This document shows, piece after piece, positions 24,524-32,945 of a stretch of DNA of 50,998 bases; positions within the stretch are counted from its first letter, which is position 1, and the number at the start of each line of letters is the position of its first letter. Both the position numbers and the translations under genes were made by a program. Below the pieces are notes generated by a model that worked only from the letters and a program-made list of their open reading frames with translations, was not told the DNA's origin and did not search any database. Origin of the DNA: Alphaproteobacteria bacterium (GTDB taxonomy: Bacteria; Pseudomonadota; Alphaproteobacteria; Micropepsales; Micropepsaceae); contig JAEUMK010000019.1 in assembly GCA_016792565.1 (NCBI GenBank), positions 1 to 50,998 on the forward strand, in the 5' to 3' direction.

Positions 24524-25945
24524 ATGCCGACCAACATCCTCATGCCCGCGCTGTCGCCGACGATGGAGGAGGGCACGCTCGCCAAGTGGCTGGTCAAGGT
24601 AGGCCAGAGCGTGAAGGCCGGCGACGTGATCGCCGAGATCGAAACCGACAAGGCGACGATGGAAGTCGAAGCCGTCGATGAGGGCACGCTGGCGAAAATC
24701 CTGGTGCCCGAAGGCTCGGAGGGCGTGAAGGTCAACACGCCGATCGCCGTGCTCGCAGCCGAGGGCGAGGACGCGAGCGCCGCCCCGGCCGCCGCGCCCC
24801 CTCCGTCGCTTCGCGCCACCTCCCCCGCAAGCGGGGGAGGAAAGACAGACAAGGCAGACATGGATCCCGCTCCGGCCCCCGCCACCGTTTCCTCCCCCGT
24901 CCGCGGGGGAGGTGCCCCCGCAGGGGGCGGAGGGGGGCTTGCCGTCGCCGCCTCGGGCGAGCGCGTGTTCGCCTCGCCGCTGGCCCGGCGCATCGCGGGC
25001 GAGGGCAAGGTGGACCTGACGCTGATCACCGGCACCGGCCCCGGCGGTCGCATCGTGAAGGCGGATGTCGAGAAGGCGCTGGCCGGCGGGCCGATGAAGG
25101 CGGTCAAATCTCCCGACACGTTGCTCTCCCCGCCTGCGGGGGGAGAGAGCCCGGCCAAAGGCCGGGCAGAGGGGGGCAAGCCGGCACCGGCCGCGCCCAC
25201 TCCTGCCGGCGCGCTCCCCGACGCCAGGCTCTTCTACAAGGAGGGCAGCTACACCGCCGTGCCGCACGATTCCATGCGCAAGACGGTGGCGAAGCGGCTG
25301 ACCATCGCCAAGCGGGACATCCCGCACTACTACCTCACCGCCGACATCGAGATCGACGCCCTGCTCGCGGCGCGCGAAGCGATCAACGCGAAGTCGCCGA
25401 AGGACGGCCCTGACGCCTACAAGGTCTCGGTCAACGACTTCATCGTGAAGGCGGCCGCCGCCGCGCTGATGAAGGTGCCGCACGTCAACGCCTCGTGGAC
25501 CGAGACCGAGATGCTGCTGCACAAGCACGCCGATGTCGGCGTCGCCGTGGCGCTGCCCGGCAACGGCCTCATCACGCCGATCATCTTCGCGGCGGAAACC
25601 AAGGGTCTCGTGCAGATCTCGCGCGAGACGAAGGATCTTGCCGCCCGCGCCAAGGCGAAGAAGCTCAAGCCGTCGGACTACGAGGGCGGCTCGTTCTCGA
25701 TCTCCAATCTCGGCATGTTCGGGATGCGCGACTTCACCGGCGTCATCAACCCGCCGCAGGCCTCGATCCTCGCGGTCGGGGCGGGCGAGAAGCGCGCCGT
25801 CGTGCGCGGCGACAGACTGGAAATCGCCACCGTGATGACCGTCCGCATGTCCTGCGACCACCGGGTCATCGACGGCGCGCTGGGCGCGACCTGGCTGGCG
25901 GCGCTGAAGGGCTATCTCCAAGACCCGGTGACGATGCTGGCCTAG
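24524..25945 (+). CDS. pdhC: Dihydrolipoyllysine acetyltransferase (E2) of pyruvate dehydrogenase
   Basis: This 473-residue E2 subunit moves acetyl groups from its lipoyl arm to CoA and forms the core of the complex. It has an N-terminal lipoyl domain (1-78, [15 protein letters not shown]), linker 1 (about 80-147), a peripheral subunit-binding domain (148-187, [13 protein letters not shown] to [15 protein letters not shown]), linker 2 (188-235) and the acetyltransferase domain. The catalytic His446 and Asp450 lie in CDHRVIDG. Both linkers contain DNA palindromes translated in frame, giving Gly/Pro/Ser-rich stretches. The length is somewhat above that of E2 proteins lacking these inserts. ATG 24524 gives the normal N-terminus. 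The stop shares a CTAG with the convergent gene. Confidence 0.96.
   Translation: MPTNILMPALSPTMEEGTLAKWLVKVGQSVKAGDVIAEIETDKATMEVEAVDEGTLAKILVPEGSEGVKVNTPIAVLAAEGEDASAAPAAAPPPSLRATSPASGGGKTDKADMDPAPAPATVSSPVRGGGAPAGGGGGLAVAASGERVFASPLARRIAGEGKVDLTLITGTGPGGRIVKADVEKALAGGPMKAVKSPDTLLSPPAGGESPAKGRAEGGKPAPAAPTPAGALPDARLFYKEGSYTAVPHDSMRKTVAKRLTIAKRDIPHYYLTADIEIDALLAAREAINAKSPKDGPDAYKVSVNDFIVKAAAAALMKVPHVNASWTETEMLLHKHADVGVAVALPGNGLITPIIFAAETKGLVQISRETKDLAARAKAKKLKPSDYEGGSFSISNLGMFGMRDFTGVINPPQASILAVGAGEKRAVVRGDRLEIATVMTVRMSCDHRVIDGALGATWLAALKGYLQDPVTMLA
24539..24685 (+). repeat. Lipoyl-domain direct repeat, copy 2 (pdhC)
   Basis: This is the partner of the 147-base segment at 22831-22977 in pdhB, with 135 of 147 bases identical by direct comparison and no gaps. 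Confidence 0.9.
24796..24845. repeat. Palindromic repeat element A inside pdhC linker 1
   Basis: The core hairpin CCTCCCCCGC / GCGGGGGAGG (24819-24828 and 24831-24840, two-base loop) is preceded by a C-rich CCCCCTCCG arm and a short TCGCTTCGCGCCA spacer. The layout matches the reverse complement of element B. It is translated in frame as part of the E2 linker (about residues 92-108). Confidence 0.8.
24885..24938. repeat. Palindromic repeat element B inside pdhC linker 1, inverted
   Basis: The core CCTCCCCCG / CGGGGGAGG (24891-24899 and 24904-24912) is followed by a second hairpin, GCCCCC-GCA-GGGGGC (24914-24928), and CGGAGGGGGGC. Read on the other strand it follows the same plan as element A, so the two form an inverted pair within one linker. 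In frame. Confidence 0.8.
25119..25178. repeat. Palindromic repeat element C inside pdhC linker 2
   Basis: It has a hairpin GCTCTCCCC...GGGGAGAG (25123-25147), then a perfect GCCCGGCC-AAA-GGCCGGGC (25149-25167), then AGAGGGGGGC. The final AGAGGGGGGC matches the outer-arm plan of A and B (GGAGGGGGG). It is translated in frame into linker 2 (about residues 199-219). Confidence 0.8.
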
Positions 25946-26394
25946 AGCCGCTTCGCCTTCTGCACCGCCGTATCCAGCGCCTGCAGGAACCGCGAGCGGT
26001 CCTGGGCGCTGAACGGCCGCGGTCCGCCGCCGCCTTCGCCGAACGAGCGCAGGTGCTCCATCACCGCGCGCTGGGCCAGCGACGTGCCGATGGAATCCGT
26101 CGTGAAGGCCTTGCCGGTCGCGCCCAGCGCCTGGCCGCCGGCCTTCAGCGTCCGGTCGGCGAGGGGGATGTCGTTGGTGACGACGATATCGCCCGGCTTC
26201 ACCCGTTCGGCGATCCAGTCGTCGGCGAGGTCCGGGCCGGCCTCGACCATCACGAAGGTCGCGTCGGCCGGCGTCCGCATGAAGCTGTTGGCGACGACGA
26301 AAACCGCGCATCCGGTGCGCCGCGCGACCTTGTAGACCTCCTCCTTCACCGGGCAGGCGTCGGCATCGACAAAGATGGTGGGGGCGGCGGTCAA
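25942..26394 (-). CDS. YaiI/YqxD-family protein (DUF188)
   Basis: This 150-residue protein belongs to the YaiI/YqxD (UPF0178, DUF188) family. It begins with the hallmark [18 protein letters not shown] and continues with [34 protein letters not shown] and [15 protein letters not shown]-like segments, all family signatures. The conserved Asp residues (DADACP, DIPLAD) suggest a PIN-like nuclease or metal-binding fold, but the activity is not established. It converges on pdhC with a four-base CTAG overlap of stops. No partner gene is evident on the minus strand. Confidence 0.93.
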   Translation of the reverse strand: MTAAPTIFVDADACPVKEEVYKVARRTGCAVFVVANSFMRTPADATFVMVEAGPDLADDWIAERVKPGDIVVTNDIPLADRTLKAGGQALGATGKAFTTDSIGTSLAQRAVMEHLRSFGEGGGGPRPFSAQDRSRFLQALDTAVQKAKRL

Positions 26395-26474
26395 GCGGGG
26401 TCTCTGGCGGGGATGTCCGGAGCGGACTGGATAGGCGGTTTGATCCTGCCCGTCATGGGATAATCTCCGCTCCC

Positions 26475-26846
26475 ATGTGGCGCTATCTGCTCCTGGCCCT
26501 GATCGGTCTTCCGCTGGTCGCGGCGACCTTCGGCGTCGTCACCAATGCGGCGACGGCGCGGGCCGTGCGCCGCCTGCCCCTGCCGCCGGAGGACGAGTTC
26601 GGCGTGCCCTTTCTCGCCCCGTGGGCGGCGACGGCAGCCTTCCTGATCGGCTTCGGGGCGCTCTGCCTCACCGGGCGGGCGGGGGCCGGACCGGTGATCG
26701 CGGCGGCGTTCGGGCCGTTCCTGCTGCTCGCCGTGCTGTCGGTCGGCTGGAGCCGGGCCTCGGCCTCGGTCTGGACGGCGCAGATGCTGGCGAGCGGTCT
26801 CGTCTTCGCCGCCGCCGCCACGCTGTTCCTGGCGCGCCGAGGTTGA
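26475..26846 (+). CDS. Small membrane protein of unknown function
   Basis: This 123-residue hydrophobic protein has three or four predicted transmembrane helices: about residues 3-25, 48-66, 70-88 and 98-118. A polar loop RRLPLPPEDEFGVPF lies after the first. It begins MWRYLLLALIGLPLV and ends in RRG. I recognise no family. It is divergent from the YaiI-family gene and precedes a 230-base spacer leading to lpdA, so it is probably a single-gene transcript. Coding is supported by the hydrophobic pattern and start position rather than by homology. Confidence 0.6.
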   Translation: MWRYLLLALIGLPLVAATFGVVTNAATARAVRRLPLPPEDEFGVPFLAPWAATAAFLIGFGALCLTGRAGAGPVIAAAFGPFLLLAVLSVGWSRASASVWTAQMLASGLVFAAAATLFLARRG

Positions 26847-26859
26847 GGATCGGAGAAAA

Positions 26860-26873
26860 ATCCTATATAGGAT
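26860..26873. promoter_or_regulatory. AT-rich palindrome
   Basis: ATCCTATATAGGAT is a perfect 14-base palindrome, conspicuous in this G+C-rich context, 14 bases after the small membrane-protein gene. It could be an operator or an overlapping pair of -10 boxes for either strand. Function not known. Confidence 0.5.
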
Positions 26874-26935
26874 ATTGCGCCGCGTGGGCGTCGGCGGGTG
26901 GGGGAAGCGGTGACGAAAAAGGCCGAACGAGCCCA

Positions 26936-26948
26936 TGACGTTACGTCA
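26936..26948. promoter_or_regulatory. Inverted repeat TGACG-TTA-CGTCA upstream of lpdA
   Basis: A symmetrical TGACGTTACGTCA lies 129 bases before the lpdA start in an otherwise gene-free 230-base spacer. Its form resembles an operator for a dimeric regulator. No regulator can be named with confidence. The rest of the spacer (26949-27076) shows nothing else I can assign. Confidence 0.5.
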
Positions 26949-27076
26949 ATTGCCCCCCGTCCGCGGCTTCCTGAACAACCGCGCGAAATCGACGTTCGAA
27001 TGCCATTCAACCCCGTCCTGCGCCGGGCGAACCGTCTAAGATCCTGAAATCGCTGGAATCACCGCCGGAATTGAAC

Positions 27077-28477
27077 ATGTCCAACTCCTTCGATGTCATC
27101 GTGATCGGCGCCGGCCCCGGCGGCTATGTCTGCGCCATCCGCGCCGCCCAGCTCGGCAAGTCGGTCGCCGTGGTGGAGCGCGAGAATCTGGGAGGCATCT
27201 GCCTCAACTGGGGCTGCATCCCGACCAAGGCGCTGCTGCGCTCGTCCGAGATCTGGCACCTGATGCACCGGCTCAGCGAGTTCGGGCTGGCCGCCGACAA
27301 TCTGCGTTTCGATCTCGACGCCGTCGTGAAGCGCTCGCGCAAGGTCGCGGCGCAGCTGTCGAACGGCGTCAAATTCCTGATGAAGAAGCACAAGATCGCC
27401 GTGCTGGACGGCGAGGCGACGCTGACGGGGCCGGGCAAGGTCGCCGTCACCGGCAAGGACGGCAAGACGGCCGAGGTGACGGCGCAGGACATCGTGATCG
27501 CCACCGGCGCGCGGGCCCGCTCGCTGCCGGGTCTTGAGGGCGACGGCAGGCTGGTGTGGACCTATCGCGAGGCGCTGGTCCCGCCGTCGATGCCGAAATC
27601 GCTGCTGGTCATCGGCTCAGGGGCGATCGGCATCGAGTTCGCCTCGTTCTACCGCACCCTCGGCGCCGAGGTGACGGTGGTCGAGGTGATGGACCGCGTT
27701 CTCCCGGTCGAGGACGAGGAGATTTCGGCGTTCGCCGCCAAGGCCTTCAGGAAGCAGGGGATGACGCTCATCACCGGCGCGTCGGTAACGAAGCTGGCGA
27801 AGGGCGCGGACAGCGTCACCGCGACCGTCAAGGGCAAGGACGGCAAGGAGACAGCGATCACCGTGGAGCGGGTCATCTCGGCCGTCGGCATCGTCGGCAA
27901 TGTCGAAAATCTCGGCCTGGAAGCGGCGGGCGTGCAGATCGAGAAGACCCATATCGTCATCGACGAATGGGGCGCGACGGGCGTGAAGGGCCTCTGGGCC
28001 ATCGGCGATGTCGCCGGCCCGCCCTGGCTCGCCCACAAGGCGATGCACGAGGGCGTCATCGTCGCCGAACGCATCGCCGGGCATGAAGGAGCGCATCCTC
28101 TGGATGTCTCGCGCGTGCCGGGCTGCACCTATTGCACGCCGCAGGTGGCGAGCGTCGGCCTGACCGAAGCCGCCGCGAAGGCGAAGGGCCACGAGGTCAA
28201 GGTCGGCCGCTTCCCGTTCATCGGCAACGGCAAGGCCATCGCGCTCGGCGAAACCGAGGGTCTGGTGAAGACCGTCTTCGACGCCAAGACGGGGGAACTG
28301 CTCGGCGCCCACATGGTTGGCGCGGAGGTCACCGAACTGATCCAGGGCTACACCATAGCCCGCACGCTGGAATCGACGGAAGCGGAGCTGAAAGCCACCA
28401 TATTCCCGCACCCGACGATCTCGGAAGCCATGCACGAAGCCGTGCTGGATGCCTTCGGCGGCGTGCTGCACATTTGA
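27077..28477 (+). CDS. lpdA: Dihydrolipoyl dehydrogenase (E3)
   Basis: This 466-residue flavoprotein is E3, which reoxidises the dihydrolipoyl groups of 2-oxoacid dehydrogenases using NAD+. It has FAD-binding VIGAGPGGY (residues 9-17), the redox-active pair Cys42/Cys47 in GGICLNWGCIPTK, and an NAD-binding VIGSGAIGIEFASF. A second FAD contact lies in LWAIGDVAGPPWLAHKA, and the C-terminal HPTISEAMHEA carries the catalytic His-Glu. The ATG at 27077 is preferred to an in-frame TTG two codons earlier. It follows the pdh genes but has its own long upstream region, so it may also be expressed alone. It ends twelve bases before the convergent AMP-binding gene. Confidence 0.96.
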   Translation: MSNSFDVIVIGAGPGGYVCAIRAAQLGKSVAVVERENLGGICLNWGCIPTKALLRSSEIWHLMHRLSEFGLAADNLRFDLDAVVKRSRKVAAQLSNGVKFLMKKHKIAVLDGEATLTGPGKVAVTGKDGKTAEVTAQDIVIATGARARSLPGLEGDGRLVWTYREALVPPSMPKSLLVIGSGAIGIEFASFYRTLGAEVTVVEVMDRVLPVEDEEISAFAAKAFRKQGMTLITGASVTKLAKGADSVTATVKGKDGKETAITVERVISAVGIVGNVENLGLEAAGVQIEKTHIVIDEWGATGVKGLWAIGDVAGPPWLAHKAMHEGVIVAERIAGHEGAHPLDVSRVPGCTYCTPQVASVGLTEAAAKAKGHEVKVGRFPFIGNGKAIALGETEGLVKTVFDAKTGELLGAHMVGAEVTELIQGYTIARTLESTEAELKATIFPHPTISEAMHEAVLDAFGGVLHI

Positions 28478-28489
28478 GACGGCGAGCCG

Positions 28490-30058
28490 CTACGCTGCCT
28501 TCGGCTCGCTGTCGGCGTCGGCGATCTTCTGGACGGCGACGTAGTTGGTCTTGCCGGTGCCGAGCAGCGGCACCTCGTCGACATGGATGATCTTGCGCGG
28601 CACGGCGAGTTCAGGGACGCCGTGATTGTGCGCCCAGCCGTGCAGGTCGGCGCGGTTCGCCTCCCTGGAGTCGGTCACCAGCACGATCTGCTCGCCCTTG
28701 CGCGAGTCGGGAATGCTCACCGCCGCATGCATGTTGTCGGGCCAGAGGGCGCTGGCGCAATTCTCGACCACGGTGAGCGACACCATCTCGCCGCCGATCT
28801 TGGCGAAGCGCTTGAGGCGGCCCTTGATGGCGATGTGGCCGTGCTTGTCGATGGCGACGACGTCGCCGGTGTCGTGCCAGCCGTCTGGCAGGGTCTGGAG
28901 CACGCCGGGTTGGTCGGGCTTCAGGTACCCGGCCATGACGTTCGGACCCTTCACATACAGCCGGCCGGCGTTCGGGATGCCCTCGACGGGTTCGAGGCGG
29001 TGCTCCATCTGGGGCAGCAGCCTTCCGACCGTGCCGGGGCGGTTCGCCTCGATCTGGTTGGCCGCGACGACCGGGGAGGCCTCGGTCACGCCGTAGCCTT
29101 CCAGAATCTCGATATTGTACTTCTTGCGCACCAGCTGGCGGGTCTCGTCGCGCACGCGCTCGGCGCCGCAGACCGCGAGACGGACCGAGTTGAGGTCGCC
29201 CTGGTCGCCCTGGCGCGCGTAGTGACCGATGAAGGTGTCGGTCGCCAGCAGGATGGTCGCGCCGCTCTCGCGGATCTTCTTCGGGATGATCGAGACGTGC
29301 AGCGGCGAGGGGTAGAGGATCTCCTTCACGCCGACGATCATCGGCAGGATCGCGCCGACGGTGAGGCCGAAGCAGTGGAAGGTCGGCAGCGGGTTGAAGA
29401 CGATGTCGTCCTCGGTCAGCTCGATGTGGCAGCGGACCTGCTCGACATTGGCGAGGACGTTCTGGTGGCTGAGCACGACGCCCTTGGGGTCGCCCTCGGT
29501 GCCGGAGGTGAAGAGGATGACGCCGGGATCGGTCGGCTTCACCCGCGCCTTGAAGAGGCCGGGCAGCTTCGAGCCGACAAGCGCGGTCAGCTTGTCGCCG
29601 AGGGTCAGGTTCTCGCGGAGGTCGTCCAGATAGACGAGGTTCGAGACGCCCTTGAGGTCCTCCACCAGGTCTTCCAGCTTGCCGATCTCGATGAAGCGCT
29701 TGGCGGTGAGAACGGTCTTGATGCGGCCGAGCTTGAGCGCCGCCTTCACCGCGCGCTCGCCGGCGGTGAAATTCAGCATCGCCGGAATGCGGCCGAAGGC
29801 GTGGAGCGCGAAGAAGGCGATGACCGCCCCGGCGCTGGTCGGCAGCATGATGCCGACGTGTTCGCCCTTGGCCGTCATCTTCTTCAGCGCGTGGCCGAGC
29901 GCGAAGGCGGCGCGGACCACTTCGTTGTAGGAGAGCTTGCGGTCGTCGTTGCCGTCCCAGAGGATTTCCTTGGACGCGCCGAAATCGTGCCGCGCTTTCA
30001 GCAGCGCATCGAAGATGGACATCTCGGTTCGCGTCGCGTCGTAGGACGGAAGAGGCAT
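28490..30058 (-). CDS. AMP-binding enzyme, Aas/acyl-CoA synthetase-like
   Basis: This 522-residue adenylate-forming enzyme has the ATP loop ILFTSGTEGDPKGVV (about residue 182 on). It also has GYGVTEASPVV, the Asp of WHDTGDVVAID, the hinge KGRLKRFAKIGGE, and a late invariant lysine in GTGKTNY. The LKRFAKIGGEMVSL hinge and the C-terminal part recall the acyl-ACP synthetase half of Aas (2-acylglycerophosphoethanolamine recycling). No acyltransferase domain is attached, and none is encoded beside it. It should activate a fatty acid. Whether the acceptor is ACP or CoA is not decided by the sequence. It is divergent from lipA over 140 bases. Confidence 0.8.
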   Translation of the reverse strand: MPLPSYDATRTEMSIFDALLKARHDFGASKEILWDGNDDRKLSYNEVVRAAFALGHALKKMTAKGEHVGIMLPTSAGAVIAFFALHAFGRIPAMLNFTAGERAVKAALKLGRIKTVLTAKRFIEIGKLEDLVEDLKGVSNLVYLDDLRENLTLGDKLTALVGSKLPGLFKARVKPTDPGVILFTSGTEGDPKGVVLSHQNVLANVEQVRCHIELTEDDIVFNPLPTFHCFGLTVGAILPMIVGVKEILYPSPLHVSIIPKKIRESGATILLATDTFIGHYARQGDQGDLNSVRLAVCGAERVRDETRQLVRKKYNIEILEGYGVTEASPVVAANQIEANRPGTVGRLLPQMEHRLEPVEGIPNAGRLYVKGPNVMAGYLKPDQPGVLQTLPDGWHDTGDVVAIDKHGHIAIKGRLKRFAKIGGEMVSLTVVENCASALWPDNMHAAVSIPDSRKGEQIVLVTDSREANRADLHGWAHNHGVPELAVPRKIIHVDEVPLLGTGKTNYVAVQKIADADSEPKAA

Positions 30059-30198
30059 CGGACGGTTCCTGGTCGTTTGCGCGGTTTGTTACATTTTGTC
30101 GCGGACCGCGAACCTAACGTTTCGTCATCCCGGTTCAAGAGGGCGGACCGGCCAAATTCGGGCGTGGTGAAGGCCGCGGAAGGGCTTATATCTCCGCC

Positions 30199-31155
30199 AT
30201 GACCGTCCTCTACGATCAGTCCGCCGACGAGCGCCGGGCGCTGCGCCATCCCGAGAAACGCAACCGCGCCGAAACGCCCCTGCTGCGCAAGCCGGCCTGG
30301 ATCAGGGTCAAGGCGCCCAATGCGCCGGCCTTTTTCGAGACCGAAAAACTCATGCGTTCCAATGGGTTGTCGACGGTCTGCGAGGAGGCCGGGTGCCCCA
30401 ATATCGGCGAGTGCTGGTCGCAGAAGCACGCCACCATGATGATCATGGGCGATACCTGCACGCGCGCCTGCTCATTCTGCAACGTCAAGACGGGGATGCC
30501 GGGGCCGCTCGATTCGGGCGAGCCGGGGCGCGTCGCCGACGCGGTGGCGAAGCTGGGCCTAGCCCATGTGGTGATCACCTCGGTCGACCGCGACGATCTG
30601 GCGGACGGCGGCGCGGCGCACTTCGCGGCGGTGATCCGAGCCGTCCGGGCGGCCTGTCCGGGGACGACCATCGAGGTGCTGACGCCGGACTTCCTGCGCA
30701 AGGACGGGGCGCTGGAGGTCGTGGTCGAGGCCCGGCCCGACGTCTTCAACCACAATCTCGAAACCGTGCCCCGGCTCTACCTGCCGATCCGTCCGGGGGC
30801 GCGCTATTTCCACTCGCTGCGCCTGCTCCAGAAGGCCAAGGAACTCGACCCGGCGATCTTCACCAAGTCCGGGCTGATGGCCGGGCTCGGCGAGACGCGG
30901 GAGGAGGTCATGCAGGTCATGGACGATCTGCGCTCCGCCTCGGTCGATTTCCTGACCGTCGGCCAGTATCTCCAGCCGACGCGCCGGCACGCCGCCGTCG
31001 ATCGCTTCTGGACGCCCGAGGAGTTCAAGGGGCTCGAGACCATCGCCTATGCCAAGGGCTTCCTGATGGTCTCGTCCAGCCCGCTGACCCGCAGCTCCTA
31101 TCATGCCGATTCGGACTTCGCCCGGATGAAGGCGGCGCGCCTCAAGACCGCCTGA
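30199..31155 (+). CDS. lipA: Lipoyl synthase
   Basis: This 318-residue radical-SAM enzyme inserts two sulfurs into octanoyl groups to make lipoate on E2 and related proteins. The auxiliary-cluster cysteines are Cys61, Cys66 and Cys72 ([12 protein letters not shown]). The radical-SAM cluster is Cys87, Cys91 and Cys94 (CTRACSFC), and the C-terminal RSSYHAD completes the set. It lies near pdhABC and lpdA, consistent with supply of lipoyl groups. The stop overlaps the next start (TGATG), so it is coupled to the COQ10-like gene. Confidence 0.97.
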   Translation: MTVLYDQSADERRALRHPEKRNRAETPLLRKPAWIRVKAPNAPAFFETEKLMRSNGLSTVCEEAGCPNIGECWSQKHATMMIMGDTCTRACSFCNVKTGMPGPLDSGEPGRVADAVAKLGLAHVVITSVDRDDLADGGAAHFAAVIRAVRAACPGTTIEVLTPDFLRKDGALEVVVEARPDVFNHNLETVPRLYLPIRPGARYFHSLRLLQKAKELDPAIFTKSGLMAGLGETREEVMQVMDDLRSASVDFLTVGQYLQPTRRHAAVDRFWTPEEFKGLETIAYAKGFLMVSSSPLTRSSYHADSDFARMKAARLKTA

Positions 31156-31616
31156 TGCCGCACGCCGAAGACACCCGTACGGTCCCCTACCTGCCGCAGC
31201 AGATGTACGAGATGGTCGCCGACGTCCGGCGCTATCCGGAGTTCCTGCCGTGGTGCAAGGCGCTGCGCGTGCGCAGCGAGGTGCTGGACGTGGAGGGCAG
31301 GGGGCTGCTGGTCGCCGACATGGTGGCGCGCTTCAAGGGTTTCGAGGAACGCTTCACCAGCCGCGTCACCTTCGACAGGCCCGCGCTCGCCATCGACGTC
31401 GCCTATGTCGACGGGCCGTTCAAGCACCTGTCGAACGCCTGGCGCTTCACGCCGGCCGGCGAGGGACGCTGCCGGATCGGATTCGTCATAGACTTCGAAT
31501 TCCGCAGCAGGATGCTGCAGCTTGTGGCGAACTCGATGTTCGAAAAGGCCCTGATGAAGCTTTCAAGCGCCTTCGTAACGCGTGCCGACCAGCTCTACGG
31601 CACGGCGGCGATCTAG
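31155..31616 (+). CDS. COQ10/RatA-like START-domain protein
   Basis: This 153-residue protein is a START-fold polyketide-cyclase-like protein of the COQ10/RatA family. It has LPQQMYEMVADVRRYPEFLPW at the N-terminal helix (quoted without the last residue it is PQQMYEMVADVRRYPEFLP), RVTFDRP, a DGPFKHLSNAW strand and the closing IDFEFRSRML-LVANSMFEKA segment. In mitochondria COQ10 binds ubiquinone. In alphaproteobacteria the gene commonly follows lipA, which suggests the quinone role rather than the RatA toxin role. It overlaps lipA by one base. Its stop shares a CTAG with the convergent gene. Confidence 0.88.
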   Translation: MPHAEDTRTVPYLPQQMYEMVADVRRYPEFLPWCKALRVRSEVLDVEGRGLLVADMVARFKGFEERFTSRVTFDRPALAIDVAYVDGPFKHLSNAWRFTPAGEGRCRIGFVIDFEFRSRMLQLVANSMFEKALMKLSSAFVTRADQLYGTAAI

Positions 31617-31894
31617 GACTTGCAGCGCTGCTTCTCGTCTGCGGCCACCCACTTGACGCCCTTGCTGGCGTCGTTGGGATCGACGGCGGCGCAGGTAAGC
31701 TTCACCGTCCCCGAGATGCAGACCTGCGCGTCGATGCTGTAGAGCTTGCTGTCCTGGACGCAGAAGGTCTTGGAGACCATCGCCGGGTCCTGCATGTCGA
31801 TCAGGATCTCGAGACCGGCCGTATCATCGGCGGCCGCGACCGGTGCGAGAACCGAACACGTGATCAGAAATGCGGCAATCTTGGCGCGACGCAT
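31613..31894 (-). CDS. Small secreted cysteine-containing protein
   Basis: This 93-residue protein has a signal peptide (MRRAKIAAFLITCSVLAPVA, cleavage after AAA). The mature domain has four cysteines spaced as in FCVQDSKLYSIDAQVC, VKLTC and KQRC. The pattern of a Cys-x-x-x-x-x-x-YS segment followed by a short strand and another Cys recalls DUF1496 (YnjH-like) proteins, but I am not certain. The ATG at 31894 is chosen because the signal peptide starts there; an upstream in-frame start adds eleven residues. It converges on the COQ10-like gene with a four-base overlap. Function unknown. Confidence 0.65.
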   Translation of the reverse strand: MRRAKIAAFLITCSVLAPVAAADDTAGLEILIDMQDPAMVSKTFCVQDSKLYSIDAQVCISGTVKLTCAAVDPNDASKGVKWVAADEKQRCKS

Positions 31895-31953
31895 GGACGA
31901 AACCCCCGGTACCTTGAAGCAGCGCACTTATCACCAACCCGTGAGTCCGGCAA

Positions 31954-32451
31954 TCAGCCGCGGTCGGCTTGCTCCTGGAGCAGGGCCAGCGCCCTGCCGA
32001 CAGCAAGGAGCCTGATGGTGCCACGGCCCAGGTCGCCGAAGCTCTGGACCTCATGGAGGGTCGGCTGGCCCTTTCGGGCTACCGCGAAATGGACAAGCCC
32101 GACCGGCTTCATCGCCGTGCCGCCGCCGGGGCCTGCGACGCCGGTTACCGATGCGGAAATTTCGGCCTGGGCATAGGTCAGGGCCCCCTCAGCCATCGCG
32201 CGCGCCACTGGTTCGCTGACAGCGCCGAAGTCAGCGATCAGGTCCTTGGGTACCCCCAATTGACCGGACTTGGCGGCATTGGAATAGGTGATGAAGCCCC
32301 GCTCGAAGACATCGGACGAGCCTGCTATCTCGGTCAGGACGCCTGACAAGAGGCCCCCGGTGCAGCTCTCCGCAACCGCTATGCGAAGGCCCGCGGCGCG
32401 GCAGGTCGCAAGCAGGTGCGTCGCACGGGCGATCAGATCGTCCGGAAACAT
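31954..32451 (-). CDS. CinA C-terminal domain protein (nicotinamide-nucleotide amidohydrolase type)
   Basis: This 165-residue protein is a stand-alone CinA C-terminal domain, the PncC family, which deamidates nicotinamide mononucleotide for NAD recycling. It contains VAESCTGGLLSGVLTEIAGS, ERGFITYSNAAK and VTGVAGPGGGTAMKPVGLV, which carry the conserved Ser, Tyr/Lys and Gly-rich residues of the active site. The ATG at 32451 shares its A with the pgpA stop, so it is coupled to pgpA. It is the last gene of ispDF-pgpA-cinA, a conserved alphaproteobacterial cluster. Confidence 0.92.
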   Translation of the reverse strand: MFPDDLIARATHLLATCRAAGLRIAVAESCTGGLLSGVLTEIAGSSDVFERGFITYSNAAKSGQLGVPKDLIADFGAVSEPVARAMAEGALTYAQAEISASVTGVAGPGGGTAMKPVGLVHFAVARKGQPTLHEVQSFGDLGRGTIRLLAVGRALALLQEQADRG

Positions 32452-32945
32452 CACAGCCAACCCAGCCAGCTGGCTGCGAATACGATCAGGGCGCCGTAAG
32501 CTCCCGCAAACATGTCGTCCATCATGACCCCCAACCCTCCGTCCAGATCGCGGTCGGCCCACGAGGCCGGCCATGGTTTGACGATGTCGAACACCCGGAA
32601 TGCCAGGAAGGCGGCGAGGAATCCTTGCCAAGTGAGGGGCGCCAGCGAGAGCGTCAGCAACTGGCCCGCCACCTCGTCCACGACAATGGCCTGGGGATCC
32701 TGGACCCCGAGCCGTCGAACCACCAGATCCGATGCGATGACGCCGATCAGACAGACAATGAGAGCGGCACCGGCCAGGGCTAGCGAGCCGCCCGCCTCGG
32801 CGATGAGCCAGCCGAGCGGCAAGGTGGCCAGCGAGGCCCAAGTCCCTGGCGCGGCCGGCAGGAAGCCGATGCCGAACGCGCTGCTGATGACGCCAGACAC
32901 CGAAGCGAACGGGCGCGGCTGCGGCGTCGCACCTTCCTTCCTCAT
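32451..32945 (-). CDS. pgpA: Phosphatidylglycerophosphatase A
   Basis: This 164-residue membrane enzyme removes phosphate from phosphatidylglycerophosphate. It shows the family's [19 protein letters not shown] segment near the N-terminus, the acidic [11 protein letters not shown] motif and the [19 protein letters not shown] region, ending in [13 protein letters not shown]. Several hydrophobic helices lie between. The ATG at 32945 overlaps the ispDF stop as ATGA, and a longer frame antisense to other genes is rejected. It is the middle gene of a tightly overlapping three-gene operon. Confidence 0.94.
   Translation of the reverse strand: MRKEGATPQPRPFASVSGVISSAFGIGFLPAAPGTWASLATLPLGWLIAEAGGSLALAGAALIVCLIGVIASDLVVRRLGVQDPQAIVVDEVAGQLLTLSLAPLTWQGFLAAFLAFRVFDIVKPWPASWADRDLDGGLGVMMDDMFAGAYGALIVFAASWLGWL

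Noticed and set aside
24796-25178. Possible frameshifts or assembly error in the pdhC linkers
   Set aside because: All three inserts keep the frame, and the subunit-binding and catalytic domains before and after them are intact, so the gene is functional in appearance.
24515-26311. Open frame antisense to pdhC and running through the YaiI-family gene
   Set aside because: It covers the complementary strand of a complete E2 gene and a shifted frame of the YaiI-like gene; composition is typical of a shadow frame.
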